Assembly (NCBI GenBank): GCA_963813375.1
Contig: CAWEYT010000009.1
Location: 62,001 to 126,000 of the forward strand
DNA length: 64,000 bases
Direction: 5' to 3'
Source of the DNA: DASTFY01 sp963813375
GTDB lineage: Bacteria > Actinomycetota > Acidimicrobiia > Acidimicrobiales > Ilumatobacteraceae
Position numbers and translations under genes: made by a program. A model generated the notes under the pieces. That model saw only the letters and a program-made list of their open reading frames with translations, had not been told where the DNA came from and ran no database searches. This document shows positions 24,891 to 33,915 of the stretch, piece after piece; the first letter of the stretch is position 1, and each line of letters starts with the position of its first letter.

Positions 24891-26853
24891 CGGTGGCCAG
24901 CTCCTTCGTTCCGCCGCCAGGAGGGTCGTAGTCGTCCTGATCGGCGACCGAGGGCTCCTGCGTCCATCCGTAGGCGCCCACGATGATCAAGAGCGCACCA
25001 GCGACCGAGATGACGATGTTGAAGATGAGGCCGATGGCCACCACGGGCAGACCGAGCGCCAGGATCAGCGGCCAGTAGGACGGCGACGGCATGTGCATGT
25101 GCGCGTCGGCGTGGGCTTCCTGGTCGGCGAGGATCTCCTCGGCCGTGGCGATCTTGGTGAACTCCCCCGTCTCCTCGTCCTCCTCGTACTTCCGGTGGAA
25201 GAACTCGTCGATCGAGTGGACGGTCGGGATGGTGTCGAAGTTGTGGTCCTTCGGCGGGCTGGCCGTCATCCACTCCAGGGTCCGCGCGTCCCACGGGTCC
25301 AGCGGGGCGTTGCGGGGGCCGAGGTTCGTGCGCACGGCGTTGATCAGGAACATCAGCACCCCGAGGGCGATGATGAGCGCCCCGATCGTCTCGACGAAGT
25401 TCCACATGCTGACGCCCATGCCCGGGATCACCCGGTAGTTGCGGCGGGACTGCCCCTCGAGACCGACGATGTGCATCGGGCCGAAGGTCAGGTTGGTGCC
25501 GATGACCATCAGCCAGAAGTTCCACTTGCCCAACTTCTCGCTGAGCAGGCGGCCGAAGATCTTGGGCCACCAGTAGTAGAAGCCGGCGAAGATCCCGAAG
25601 ATCGCACCCCCGAACAGCACGTAGTGGAAGTGGGCGACGATGTAGTACGTGTCGGTCTGCTGGGTGTCCGACGGGGAGATGGCGTGGGTGACGCCCGACA
25701 GGCCGCCGATGGTGAACTCCACGATCAGGCCGATGGCGAAGAGCATCGCCGTCGTGAAGCGGAGCCGGCCGCCCCACATGGTCAGCGTCCAGTTGATGAT
25801 CTTCACGCCCGTGGGCACGGCGATGAACATCGTCGACAGCGTGAAGACGGCCACCGAGACGGGTCCGAGACCGGAGGCGAACATGTGGTGCGCCCACACC
25901 CCCCAGCCCATGAAGCCGATGGCCGCGCCTGAGAACACGACGAACGGGTAGCCGAAGAGCGGTTTGCGGCTGAAGACCGGCAGCACCTCGGACACGATGC
26001 CGAAGCTGGGCAGGATGAGGATGTAGACCTCCGGGTGACCGAAGATCCAGAACAGGTGCTGCCAGAGCAGCGGGTCAGCGCCGGCCTCCACGCTGAAGAA
26101 GGTGGCCCCGAAGAGGCGCTGGAAGTTCAGCAGCACGAGCGCCACGGTGATGACCGGGATGGCGAACACCAGGAGGAACTGGACGACGAGGATCATCCAG
26201 CTGAACACCGGCATGCGCATGAGGCTCATGCCCGGCGACCGCATGTTGAGGATGGTGACGATCAGGTTGATGGCGCCGGTCAGCGAGGCCAGGCCGGCGA
26301 TCTGGAGGGCGAGCACCCAGAAGTCCATGCCGTGCGTCGGGGAGAAGGGCACGCCGGTGTTCGGCGCATAGGCGAACCAGCCGCCGTCGGGGGCGCCGCC
26401 CATGAACCACGACAGGTTGAGGAACACCCCGCCGAAGAAGAAGGCCCAGAAGCCGAAGGAGTTGAGGCGGGGGAAGGCCACATCCCGGGCCCCGATCTGC
26501 AGCGGGACGAGGTAGTTGCCGAAGGCAGCCGCCATCGGCATGATGACCAGGAACACCATCGTCGTCGCGTGCATGGTGAACATCTGGTTGTAGGTGTCGG
26601 CCGACAGCAGCTTGCCGTCCGGCTGGGCGAGCTGCAGGCGGATCAGCAGCGCCTCGATGCCACCGAGGACGAAGAAGAACAGCGCCGCGGCGCCGTACAT
26701 GATCCCGATCTTCTTGTGGTCGATCGTGAACAGCCACGACTTCCACCCTGTCGTGGCGACGGGCCGGCGGAACACGCCGTAGGCGACATCCGGGGTGACG
26801 GTCGCCGGGCCGCGCAGTGCGAGGGGCTCGGGTGGCTGCTCGACGATGGCCAT
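24883..26853 (-). CDS. ctaD: Cytochrome c oxidase subunit I (catalytic)
   Basis: Catalytic subunit of the aa3-type haem-copper oxidase, 656 residues. All six metal-binding histidines are present: H95 (FTMHATT) and H410 for the low-spin haem, H408 for the active-site haem (HFHYVL), and CuB ligands H273 (GHPEVY, with the cross-linked Y277) and H322-H323 (AHHMF). The C-terminal extension adds two helices and an acidic loop (about 540-656), as in subunit I/IV-type fusions. It lies 19 bases after ctaC. Confidence 0.97.
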   Translation of the reverse strand: MAIVEQPPEPLALRGPATVTPDVAYGVFRRPVATTGWKSWLFTIDHKKIGIMYGAAALFFFVLGGIEALLIRLQLAQPDGKLLSADTYNQMFTMHATTMVFLVIMPMAAAFGNYLVPLQIGARDVAFPRLNSFGFWAFFFGGVFLNLSWFMGGAPDGGWFAYAPNTGVPFSPTHGMDFWVLALQIAGLASLTGAINLIVTILNMRSPGMSLMRMPVFSWMILVVQFLLVFAIPVITVALVLLNFQRLFGATFFSVEAGADPLLWQHLFWIFGHPEVYILILPSFGIVSEVLPVFSRKPLFGYPFVVFSGAAIGFMGWGVWAHHMFASGLGPVSVAVFTLSTMFIAVPTGVKIINWTLTMWGGRLRFTTAMLFAIGLIVEFTIGGLSGVTHAISPSDTQQTDTYYIVAHFHYVLFGGAIFGIFAGFYYWWPKIFGRLLSEKLGKWNFWLMVIGTNLTFGPMHIVGLEGQSRRNYRVIPGMGVSMWNFVETIGALIIALGVLMFLINAVRTNLGPRNAPLDPWDARTLEWMTASPPKDHNFDTIPTVHSIDEFFHRKYEEDEETGEFTKIATAEEILADQEAHADAHMHMPSPSYWPLILALGLPVVAIGLIFNIVISVAGALLIIVGAYGWTQEPSVADQDDYDPPGGGTKELATVD

Positions 26854-26872
26854 CTCGGTCTCCCTTCGCGTC

Positions 26873-28186
26873 CTAGGTCTCGGCCGGGTTCAGCGTCTGC
26901 AGGTAGGTGACGAGCTGATCGATCTGGTCCTCGGTGAGGTTCAGGTTGGGCATGCCCCGGTACTTCCCGTCGGTGGCGGCGAGCTGGGTGGGGTCGACGT
27001 ACATCGGGAACACGCCCGGCGGGTCCCGGAGCCATGCTTCCAGCTCCACCCGGTTGAGGCATTCGGGTGTGGTGCCCTCGAGGTAGGCGGCGCTGAAGGC
27101 CTCCGGATCGTCCTCGGCGAGCGCCTCACGCTCGGCGCGGCACTCCTCGTTCAGCAGGTCGAAGTTCGAGCTCACGAACGTGCCCCGGCTCATCAGGTGG
27201 GTGAGGTTGGGCGCGGCGCCGCTGTACACCTGGGTCTGGGGCTGGGACACGATCTGCTCGCCGTCGGCGTCCAGCAGACCGTCCACCTGGTGGCAGCTCG
27301 CGCACAGGCTCGAGAACTGTGCCCTCCCGGCCTCGACCGCCTCGTCGTCGGGCGAGACGGCGTTGGTCTTCTGCAGCTCGACCCAGCGGTCGAAGTCGCC
27401 GGGCGTGAGGGCGATGACGCGCATCCGCATGTTGGTGTGGGACAGCCCGCAGAACTCGGTGCACTGACCCCAGTACTCGCCGGCCTGGTCGGCCTGCATG
27501 TTCCAGGTCTGGACCCGGCCGGGCACCGCATCCCGCTTGCCGTTGAGCTTCGGGATCCAGAACGAGTGGATGACATCGCGCGACGTGATGTTGAGGCGGA
27601 CCTGCTGGCCGGCCGGGATGACCATCTCGTTGGCCGTCACGAGGGGGAGCTCGTCGTCGCCCATGATCGTCGGGTAGTCGAACTCCCACCACCACTGCTG
27701 CCCGGTCACGTTGATGACGAGTGCATCCTCGGGATCGGCGTTGAGCTCGAAGAGCACGTTCACCGTGGGGATGATGATGGCTGCCAGGAGCACGGCGGGC
27801 AGCACGGTGAGCCCGATCTCCATGGCCGGGTTGCCGTGGACCTGCTTGGGCGTGAAGTCCTCGCCCGGCCGCTCCCGGAAGCGGACCAGGGCGACGGCGA
27901 TGACCACGAAGACGAGCACGCCGACCACGCCGGCGATCAGGAAGACCGGCCAGGACAGGTCGAAGATCATCTGGGAGTACTCGCCCTTGGGGTCCATGGT
28001 GCTCTGCGGGCGGTCGTCCTGGGCGCACGCCGACAGCACGGTCAGCACCAGGACGGAGAGGCCGAGGGTCACGGCCCGTGTGGGGGGACGTCGCGAACCG
28101 CGGTCGGGAAGTGCCGCGCGCACCGCCGCACCTCTCGTCATCGCGTCCTGTCGCATCGGCGGTCCACCGCCCTCGACGCTAGTCAT
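26873..28186 (-). CDS. ctaC: Cytochrome c oxidase subunit II with fused cytochrome c domain
   Basis: Electron-entry subunit of a caa3-type oxidase, 437 residues. A lipoprotein-type signal (VLTVLSAC) is followed by two transmembrane helices and the cupredoxin domain with CuA ligands in CTEFCGLSHTNM. A long C-terminal cytochrome c domain has the haem site CASCH and an axial Met in YRGMPN. The fused cytochrome makes an independent cytochrome c unnecessary. It is the first gene of the functional set, six bases after the membrane protein gene at 28193. Confidence 0.95.
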   Translation of the reverse strand: MTSVEGGGPPMRQDAMTRGAAVRAALPDRGSRRPPTRAVTLGLSVLVLTVLSACAQDDRPQSTMDPKGEYSQMIFDLSWPVFLIAGVVGVLVFVVIAVALVRFRERPGEDFTPKQVHGNPAMEIGLTVLPAVLLAAIIIPTVNVLFELNADPEDALVINVTGQQWWWEFDYPTIMGDDELPLVTANEMVIPAGQQVRLNITSRDVIHSFWIPKLNGKRDAVPGRVQTWNMQADQAGEYWGQCTEFCGLSHTNMRMRVIALTPGDFDRWVELQKTNAVSPDDEAVEAGRAQFSSLCASCHQVDGLLDADGEQIVSQPQTQVYSGAAPNLTHLMSRGTFVSSNFDLLNEECRAEREALAEDDPEAFSAAYLEGTTPECLNRVELEAWLRDPPGVFPMYVDPTQLAATDGKYRGMPNLNLTEDQIDQLVTYLQTLNPAET

Positions 28187-28192
28187 GGTCGC

Positions 28193-29272
28193 TCACGGCA
28201 CCACCACCGTGCCCTCCGCGTGGACGGTCCCCTCCTCGTCCTGCGCCTCCATCCGGTACGAGCCCGGCTCGAGGAAGGTGACGGTCAGCGCCTGCTGGGT
28301 GTCGGGGCGCACGAGGTCGGTGCAGAACTCGACCGGCTCCGTGATGGCCTCGCCGTCCGGCCCGGTGAGTGCCTGGCCGGCGCTGTCCAGGGCCTCCCGC
28401 TCGCCCGCCTGGACGACGAACTTCGTCAGCTCGTCGCTCAGGTTCTTGAAGATCATCGTCTGCACCGTGTTGCGGCCGATCACGACGCCGTCCGGGTCGA
28501 GCGCCTCTTCGAAGGTGATCGTGGCGGCCACGCTGGCCTTGTCCGAGACGGTGAGGGAACCCTCTTCGCGTTGCGCGCACTCCGCCTCGTGGGGGTGGAA
28601 GCTCCGCTCACCGGCACCGATGCCGGCCACGCCGCCGGCCAGCGCCACGACCGCCGAGATGCTCAGCACCCCGCCGACCACCGCTCGCGACACGCTGGGC
28701 CTCGTGCCCAGGATGACCGCGACCCCCATCACGATCAGGCCCAGCACGGCGAAGGCGACGAGTGCACCTTCCTTCGACAGCGCCACCATCACCCGCGAGA
28801 ACCCGAACACGATGAGGCCGCCGCCGAGCAGCCCGGCCACCGGGAACTCGAGGGGGTGCATGAGCCGGCCGCGGACCCGGTCGTTGTAGACGGGATCGGC
28901 GCTGGCCCGGTCAGCCCACGACTGGACCACCCATTCCAGGATCGCCAGCCCCACGACGACCATGCCGGCGATGAACAGGCGCGTGTCGAGGGCCAACCCG
29001 ATGGCGGCGAGGGCGGCACCGAAGGCGGCGGCCAATCCCCACGCGGCGTGCCGGGGGGCAGGCGGCGGCGTCTCGTCGGCGGCCGGCGCCACGTAGACGT
29101 TGGCGTCGCGGACGTAGAGCAGGAGGCCGCCGAGGAACAAGAAGACGACGAGGACGGAGCCGGCGCCCAGCGTGGCCTGCATCTGCCAACCCGTGGCCCA
29201 GCCGAGCACCCCGACGGCGACCGCGGCCAGCGCGGCCAACCCGAGGTAGAGCTTGGAGCCGGTGGTCAGCAT
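28193..29272 (-). CDS. Membrane protein with C-terminal beta-rich (cupredoxin-like) domain
   Basis: Unrecognised 359-residue protein in the oxidase operon. About seven hydrophobic helices (residues 8-235) are followed by an extracytoplasmic domain of about 125 residues ending EPGSYRMEAQDEEG, a cupredoxin-like beta pattern. No CuA or type 1 copper ligand set is seen. It starts seven bases after the second subunit III gene and ends six bases before ctaC, so it is transcribed with both sets. It may be the subunit II-like partner of the metal-free subunit I/III pair; this is inference. Confidence 0.6.
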   Translation of the reverse strand: MLTTGSKLYLGLAALAAVAVGVLGWATGWQMQATLGAGSVLVVFLFLGGLLLYVRDANVYVAPAADETPPPAPRHAAWGLAAAFGAALAAIGLALDTRLFIAGMVVVGLAILEWVVQSWADRASADPVYNDRVRGRLMHPLEFPVAGLLGGGLIVFGFSRVMVALSKEGALVAFAVLGLIVMGVAVILGTRPSVSRAVVGGVLSISAVVALAGGVAGIGAGERSFHPHEAECAQREEGSLTVSDKASVAATITFEEALDPDGVVIGRNTVQTMIFKNLSDELTKFVVQAGEREALDSAGQALTGPDGEAITEPVEFCTDLVRPDTQQALTVTFLEPGSYRMEAQDEEGTVHAEGTVVVP

Positions 29273-29279
29273 CGACGGC

Positions 29280-29882
29280 CTACTTGTTGACGTACACCAC
29301 GAGCCAGACGGCGCAGAACGCCACCGTCAGGAAGTGCCAGTAGAGCGCGAAGGCCGCCACCCCGTCGGTGTCCGTGGCCGCGTAGCGACCACCGAGGGAC
29401 CGGAACGCCGTGACGACCGCGAACACGAGGCCCACGATCAGGGCGATCATGAAGCCACCGGTGACGCCGTAGAAGAGCGTGGCGAACGGCGAGGACGTGA
29501 GGCCGACCCCCAGCTCGCGGTAGACGGCGATCTGCAGGTTGAGCGCCCCGACCCCGAACAGGAAGACGAGGCCGATGGCGATGGCCGTGTGGCGGCGGTC
29601 CGCTCGCCGGATGGCGTAGACCGCCCACTGGGCCAGGACCGAGGCGCCGACGAAGATGAACAGCATGATGTTGGAGGGGATCTCCGGCATCAGGACGCCG
29701 TTGGGCAGGAAGCGAACGGTCTCCCCGGCCTCACGGAGCGCGTCCAGCTCGCGCTCCCTGGCCACGAGGTAGGTGCCCAGCAGACCCGCCATGGCCGCGG
29801 CCCCGGCGGCGACGCCGAAGCTGGTGCCGACGAGCAGCGAGTGGCGGCGGCCGGGCGCCACCGCGGGGGGCAGGGCGAGCAT
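29280..29882 (-). CDS. Divergent cytochrome c oxidase subunit III paralogue
   Basis: Subunit III-like membrane protein, 200 residues, about five to six helices. The C-terminal YWHFLTVAFCAVWLVVY matches subunit III. However, the conserved glutamate of helix 3 (SECLLFG in CtaE) is replaced (SNIMLFI), and GFHGVHV is replaced by VTGGFMIAL. Its ATG overlaps the stop of the subunit I paralogue gene by one base (29882), so the two are made together. It is not a substitute for CtaE, which is present separately. Confidence 0.8.
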   Translation of the reverse strand: MLALPPAVAPGRRHSLLVGTSFGVAAGAAAMAGLLGTYLVARERELDALREAGETVRFLPNGVLMPEIPSNIMLFIFVGASVLAQWAVYAIRRADRRHTAIAIGLVFLFGVGALNLQIAVYRELGVGLTSSPFATLFYGVTGGFMIALIVGLVFAVVTAFRSLGGRYAATDTDGVAAFALYWHFLTVAFCAVWLVVYVNK

Positions 29883-31577
29883 CAGGCTGCTCCTCCGTCC
29901 GTCGCACCGGTGCTGCCCGCCCCGGACGCAGCGGCTTCCTTGGCGTCCAGCAGCGGTTCGGGCGAGCGCACGAGGCCCAGGTCCGGCACCACGCCGCCGA
30001 CGGCCGGCGAGGGCACCGCCCACTCGAGGGTCTGGGCGTCCCAGGGGTCGTCGCCGACCACGTCGCCCCGGGCGAAGCCGCGCAGCGCCAGCAGCCCGAA
30101 GGCGATGACGGTCAGCGCCAGCAGCGCGAAGCCGATCGGTGGCGGCGACGTTGCAGGCCTGGATGGGACCGTCGAGATCGTCCCAGTCCACCGCACCGAG
30201 CGGCTGGTCGAGGAACCCGGCGATCACGTAGGGGAAGGCGGCGAGGATCGTGCCCAGCAGCCCCAGGACGGCGAGGCCGCCCACGGCCTTCTCGGGGAGC
30301 TGCCGGCCCCACAGCTTCGGGCCCCAGTAGGCGACGGCGCCCAGGCCGGCCAGCAGCCCGGCGAAGAGCAGGTAGTACGTCTGGGACTCCTGGTACACGG
30401 TGCCGATGAGCTCCAGGTCCTCGATAGGCGTGAGCACGCCGACCAACGCACCGACCAGGCCCATCAGGACGGCGGCGATGGCGAACACGAACGGGCCGCT
30501 CGGGCGGGGGCGCCCGCCGCCTTTGACCGCGGACTTGATGGCCAGACCACCGAGGCCGAGGACCATCAGGAACGGGAGCACCGGCAGCAGGGCCGTGATG
30601 CCGTAGAGCACGAACTGGCCGAGACCCTGGATGGGCGTGACCCCGTCGAAGTCCAGCGTGGGCATTCCCTGCAGCGCGCCGCCGATGGTGGCCACGCCGG
30701 CCAGGCCCAACGCGCCGATGACCACGGCCCGGGTGGGCTGGCGCCGGCCGGCGGCCACCGGGAACAGCTCGGCCAGGAGGCCGAGGGCCGGGATGGCGTA
30801 GACGTAGGTCTGGGGCTGCAGCACCGACCAGCCCATCTCGCCGATGATGCCCTGGTTGCCGCCGAAGACGATCCGGGCGTAGTGGTGATCGACGAAGAGG
30901 AGGGCGACCGTGCCGGCCAGCACGGGCAGGGTCAGGAGCAGCGCACCGGCGCTCACGAGGGAGGCGAAGGAGAACGGGGGCGCGTCGAGGAGGCCCATGC
31001 CAGGCGCCCGCTGGGTGATGACCGTTCCGGCCACGCAGGCCGCGCCGACCGCCAGGGCGGCCAGCAGGACGATGAACGAGACCAGGAACACGTCGACGGC
31101 GTCGGCCTCGCCGCCGCCCGGGCCGCCGTTGGCGAGATAGGCGGCGACCATCACGACGCCGGACAGGAACCAGCCCCAGAACGAGAGCGCGGCGGCCCTC
31201 GGGTAGGCGATCCCCTGGGAGCCGAGCTGCAGGGGCACGACGGCCACGGCCACGCCGAGCAGCAGCGGGACGACGACCAGGAACGCGAGGCCCAACCAGA
31301 GGAACGTGGTCAGCTGGTCGATGGTGTCGGTCGGCAGGAAGGTGCCGCCGGTGTCGATCCGCTCGGCCATCACCAGCGTGCCGACGACCAGCACGGCCAC
31401 CGCGGCCACGAGAGAAGCGCCGACGTAGAGGCGTCCGATCCTGGTGTGGTCGGCCGTCACCAACCAGCCCGCCACCCTGGCCGGAGGTCCCGTCACCGCC
31501 GGAGAAGCGGAGAGTGCGCCGGGCCCGTGCGGTGCAGCGCTGTCCGGCTCCTCCGTTCTCGTGTCGGTGATCGTCAT
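29882..31577 (-). CDS. Haem-copper oxidase subunit I paralogue lacking all metal ligands, one frameshift
   Basis: About 564 residues and 12 or more helices, clearly homologous to CtaD along its length: TADHTRIGRLY, VVPLQLGS, RAPGMGLLDAP, TYVYAIPALG, YWGPKLWGR and the C-terminal DPWDAQTLEW. The six ligand positions are all changed: L93 for the low-spin haem His, Q254 and Q303/G304 for CuB, S397 and T399 for the last haem pair. The tyrosine (Y258) is kept. It cannot bind haem a, a3 or CuB in the usual way. One extra base at about 30140 shifts the last 100 codons; both parts are conserved. It is first gene of the cta operon after ctaB. Confidence 0.85.
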
Positions 31578-31718
31578 GCGCTCCCTCTCGCCGCTCGTCC
31601 GGATGCCCCCGTTGACGACCTGGTGGCGCTGGTCAGGGCCATGTCCGGGGGGACACTACCCATCGCTCCCGACCCGTCCCGAAATCCCCGGAGGTCCGTC
31701 GGCGGGCCTCCTGTCGGG

Positions 31719-32672
31719 TCACCATCCGGAGCTCACCAGGACGTCGGCGGCCATCGCTCCGAAGAGGATCGTGATGTAGGAGATGGAGAAGGCGAACACC
31801 TGCATCGACCGGCGAGGCGTCGGATCGCGGACGAGACCGACGCACCCCGCGGCGAACAGCGCACCGAGCACGAACGCGGTCACGCCGTAGATCCACCCGA
31901 GGTCGGCGACGGGCACGAGAACCAGCGTGGAGGCCCACAGGGCGAGGGTGTAGGCCAGCATGCGCCGGCCCACCTGCTCCGCCGGAGCGACCGCGGGGAG
32001 CATGGGCACGCCCGCGGCGCGGTAGTCGTCGGCGTAGCGGATGGCCAGGGCCCAGAAGTGGGGCGGCGTCCAGAGGAAGATGACGACGAAGAGGACGATG
32101 GCGGGCCAGGCCAGACCGCCCGTCACGGCCGTCCAGCCGATGAGCACGGGGACGGCGCCGGCGGCGCCGCCGATCACGATGTTCTGGGTGGAGGTGCGCT
32201 TCAACCAGATCGTGTACACGACGACGTAGAACGCCATGGCGGCGAGTGCGAGCACCGCCGAGAGCAGGTTGACCTGCCACCACAGCAGCGCAAAGGCCGC
32301 CACCTCGAGGACGGAGGCGAAGACGACCGCCTCCCGTGGCGCCACGAGGCCGGTGACGAGCGGGCGGCCCTGGGTCCGCGGCATCAGCCGGTCGATGTCG
32401 CGGTCGATGACCATGTTGGCGGCGTTGGCGCCCCCGGCGGCCAGCGCGCCGCCGACCAGCGTGGCCACGACGAGCCGCAGCGACGGCACGCCGTCCTCGG
32501 CCAGCACCATCGTCGGGAGGGTGGTGATGAGGAGCAGCTCGACGATGCGGGGCTTGGTCAGCGCCACGAACCCGCCGATCCGCGTGCGCGGCGTCGCCAC
32601 CCCGTGGACCCGCGGCCGGACCCCGCCGGGAGCCAGCGAGGACGGGACGAGCGGTCGGCTGCCGACGGCCAT
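31719..32672 (-). CDS. ctaB: Protohaem IX farnesyltransferase (haem O synthase)
   Basis: UbiA-family prenyltransferase converting haem B to haem O for the aa3 oxidase, 317 residues, about eight to nine transmembrane helices. Motifs: LTKPRIVELL, NMVIDRDIDRLMPRTQGRP (the Asp-rich prenyl-diphosphate site) and FLWTPPHFWALAIRYADDY (the second Asp-rich motif). Start ATG 32672 is chosen over the longer frame, giving the typical N-terminus. It lies 141 bases upstream of the subunit I paralogue gene, on the same strand. Confidence 0.95.
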   Translation of the reverse strand: MAVGSRPLVPSSLAPGGVRPRVHGVATPRTRIGGFVALTKPRIVELLLITTLPTMVLAEDGVPSLRLVVATLVGGALAAGGANAANMVIDRDIDRLMPRTQGRPLVTGLVAPREAVVFASVLEVAAFALLWWQVNLLSAVLALAAMAFYVVVYTIWLKRTSTQNIVIGGAAGAVPVLIGWTAVTGGLAWPAIVLFVVIFLWTPPHFWALAIRYADDYRAAGVPMLPAVAPAEQVGRRMLAYTLALWASTLVLVPVADLGWIYGVTAFVLGALFAAGCVGLVRDPTPRRSMQVFAFSISYITILFGAMAADVLVSSGW

Positions 32673-32740
32673 AGCGTCCTGATCGTACGGCTGGCCGCCG
32701 AGGCCAACCAACCGGCGGGATCTGGGGGACAATGGAGGCG

Positions 32741-33040
32741 ATGGTGCGAGCCTCCACCGCTCCGACCGAGCTCGACCAGCCGACCAGCGACGTCGACGTC
32801 GTTCTGGACCAGCCGTGGATCGTGATCGTGTGGAACGACCCCATCAACCTGATGTCGTACGTGACCTACGTGCTCCAGAAGCTCTTCGGCTACGCGAAGG
32901 ATCACGCCGAGAAGTTGATGTGGGACGTGCACACGAAGGGCCGGGCCGTGGTGTCCAGCGGGCCGAGGGAGAAGGCCGAGATCGACGTGTTCCGGCTTCA
33001 CGAGCACGGGCTCTGGGCCACCATGCAGCAAGACCGCTGA
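32741..33040 (+). CDS. clpS: ClpS adaptor of the Clp protease
   Basis: Adaptor that delivers N-end-rule substrates to ClpC/ClpA, 99 residues (102 from the in-frame ATG at 32732). The substrate-binding core is visible: VIVWNDPINLMSYVTYVLQ, AKDHAEKLMWDVHTKGRAV and the C-terminal LHEHGLWATM. Start 32741 is preferred because a -10-like GACAAT ends seven bases before it, though GGAGG lies in the same spot. It is directly followed by the DUF2017 gene, a gene order conserved in Actinobacteria. Confidence 0.93.
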   Translation: MVRASTAPTELDQPTSDVDVVLDQPWIVIVWNDPINLMSYVTYVLQKLFGYAKDHAEKLMWDVHTKGRAVVSSGPREKAEIDVFRLHEHGLWATMQQDR

Positions 33041-33041
33041 G

Positions 33042-33515
33042 GTGCTGCGCCGCCAGCGAGTCCGCCGCACCCGCAGCGGTGCGATCCGGGTGGAGATCCC
33101 CGCATCCGAACAGGAGCTGCTGCATCACGTCCTCCCGCAGCTCCGGGAGCTGCTCACCCAGGGCGCGACGGACGACCGGACCCGCCGCCTGTTCCCCACC
33201 GCCTACGCCGAGGACGCCGAAGCCGACGCCGAGTACCAGGCCTTCATGCGCAACGAGCTGGTGGCGTCGCGCCTCGCCGCGCTGGCGACCATCGAGGAGA
33301 CCCTCGATGCCAAGCAGCTCACCGAGCCCGAAGCCGTGGCGTGGCTGCAGTCGATCAACAGCGTGCGGCTCGTCCTGGGTTCGTTGTTGGACGTCTCCGA
33401 GGAACTGGACATCGAATCGCTGCCGGACGACCATCCGGAGATCGAGGGCTTCGTGCTCTACGGCTACCTGTCGATGCTCCTCGACGAGCTCGTGCAAGCT
33501 CTCGACCGCTCGTAG
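33042..33515 (+). CDS. DUF2017 family protein
   Basis: Actinobacterial protein of unknown function always found next to clpS, 157 residues, mostly helical and acidic. Seen: HHVLPQLRELL, a central EDAEADAEYQAFMRNELV and the C-terminal LYGYLSMLLDELVQAL. GTG 33042 lies one base after the clpS stop. A role with Clp-mediated proteolysis is suggested only by the conserved pairing. Confidence 0.85.
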   Translation: MLRRQRVRRTRSGAIRVEIPASEQELLHHVLPQLRELLTQGATDDRTRRLFPTAYAEDAEADAEYQAFMRNELVASRLAALATIEETLDAKQLTEPEAVAWLQSINSVRLVLGSLLDVSEELDIESLPDDHPEIEGFVLYGYLSMLLDELVQALDRS

Positions 33516-33576
33516 CCGGCCGGGCCGTTCCGGCGCCGAGCGAGAGAACCCAGGTGGCGGCGGAAGGGGCGGCTGC

Positions 33577-33582
33577 TAGATT
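33577..33582 (+). promoter_or_regulatory. Possible -10 box of the tRNA cluster
   Basis: TAGATT lies 31 bases before tRNA-Glu in the gap behind the DUF2017 gene. No convincing -35 box was found at the expected distance. Confidence 0.3.
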
Positions 33583-33613
33583 CGTCGTGCCCTTCAGCGA
33601 GCTTCGTCCACGA

Positions 33614-33689
33614 GCCCCCATCGTCTAGTGGCCTAGGACACCACCCTTTCAAGGTGGCGGCACGGGTTCGAATCCCGTTGGGGGTGCCA
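33614..33689 (+). tRNA. tRNA-Glu (anticodon TTC)
   Basis: The acceptor stem GCCCCCA pairs with TGGGGGT, the anticodon loop is CTTTCAA, the T arm is GGGTTCGAATCCC, and the CCA end is encoded. It is the first of three tRNA genes in a row. Confidence 0.97.
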
Positions 33690-33695
33690 CAACAG

Positions 33696-33731
33696 ATCAA
33701 GACACATCAAGACCATCAAGACCATAAAGAC
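33696..33731. repeat. Short degenerate tandem repeat between tRNA-Glu and tRNA-Asp
   Basis: Four imperfect 9-10 base units of the form ATCAAGAC (ATCAAGAC, ACATCAAGAC, CATCAAGAC, CATAAAGAC). It is markedly richer in A than its surroundings and fills the spacer between the two tRNAs. Confidence 0.7.
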
Positions 33732-33733
33732 GA

Positions 33734-33810
33734 GGTCCCGTGGTGCAGTTGGAGTGCACGCCGGCCTGTCAAGCCGGAGGCCGCGGGTTCAAGTCCCGTC
33801 GGGACCGCCA
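33734..33810 (+). tRNA. tRNA-Asp (anticodon GTC)
   Basis: The acceptor stem GGTCCCG pairs with CGGGACC, the anticodon loop is CTGTCAA with GCCGG/CCGGC stem pairing, the T arm contains GGGTTCAAGTCCC, and the CCA end is encoded. Confidence 0.96.
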
Positions 33811-33839
33811 CTCGTCCGAGCGAACGCCGGACGGGGCAC

Positions 33840-33915
33840 GGTCGGGTAGCTCAGTCGGCAGAGCGTCCGCCTGAAAAGCGGAAGGTCACCGGATCGACGC
33901 CGGTCCCGACCACCA
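33840..33915 (+). tRNA. tRNA-Phe (anticodon GAA)
   Basis: The acceptor stem GGTCGGG pairs with CCCGACC, the anticodon loop is CTGAAAA with TCCGC/GCGGA stem pairing, and the CCA end is encoded. The T loop reads GGATCGACGCC instead of the usual TTCGA start, so the first T-loop base is A. A gene fragment follows directly. Confidence 0.93.

Noticed and set aside
29253..32825. A very long open frame (over 1100 codons) on the plus strand opposite the cta genes
   Set aside because: Shadow of the high-GC reverse-strand genes. Its translation is low-complexity His/Arg/Glu/Gly-rich with no domain, while the reverse strand encodes clear membrane proteins.
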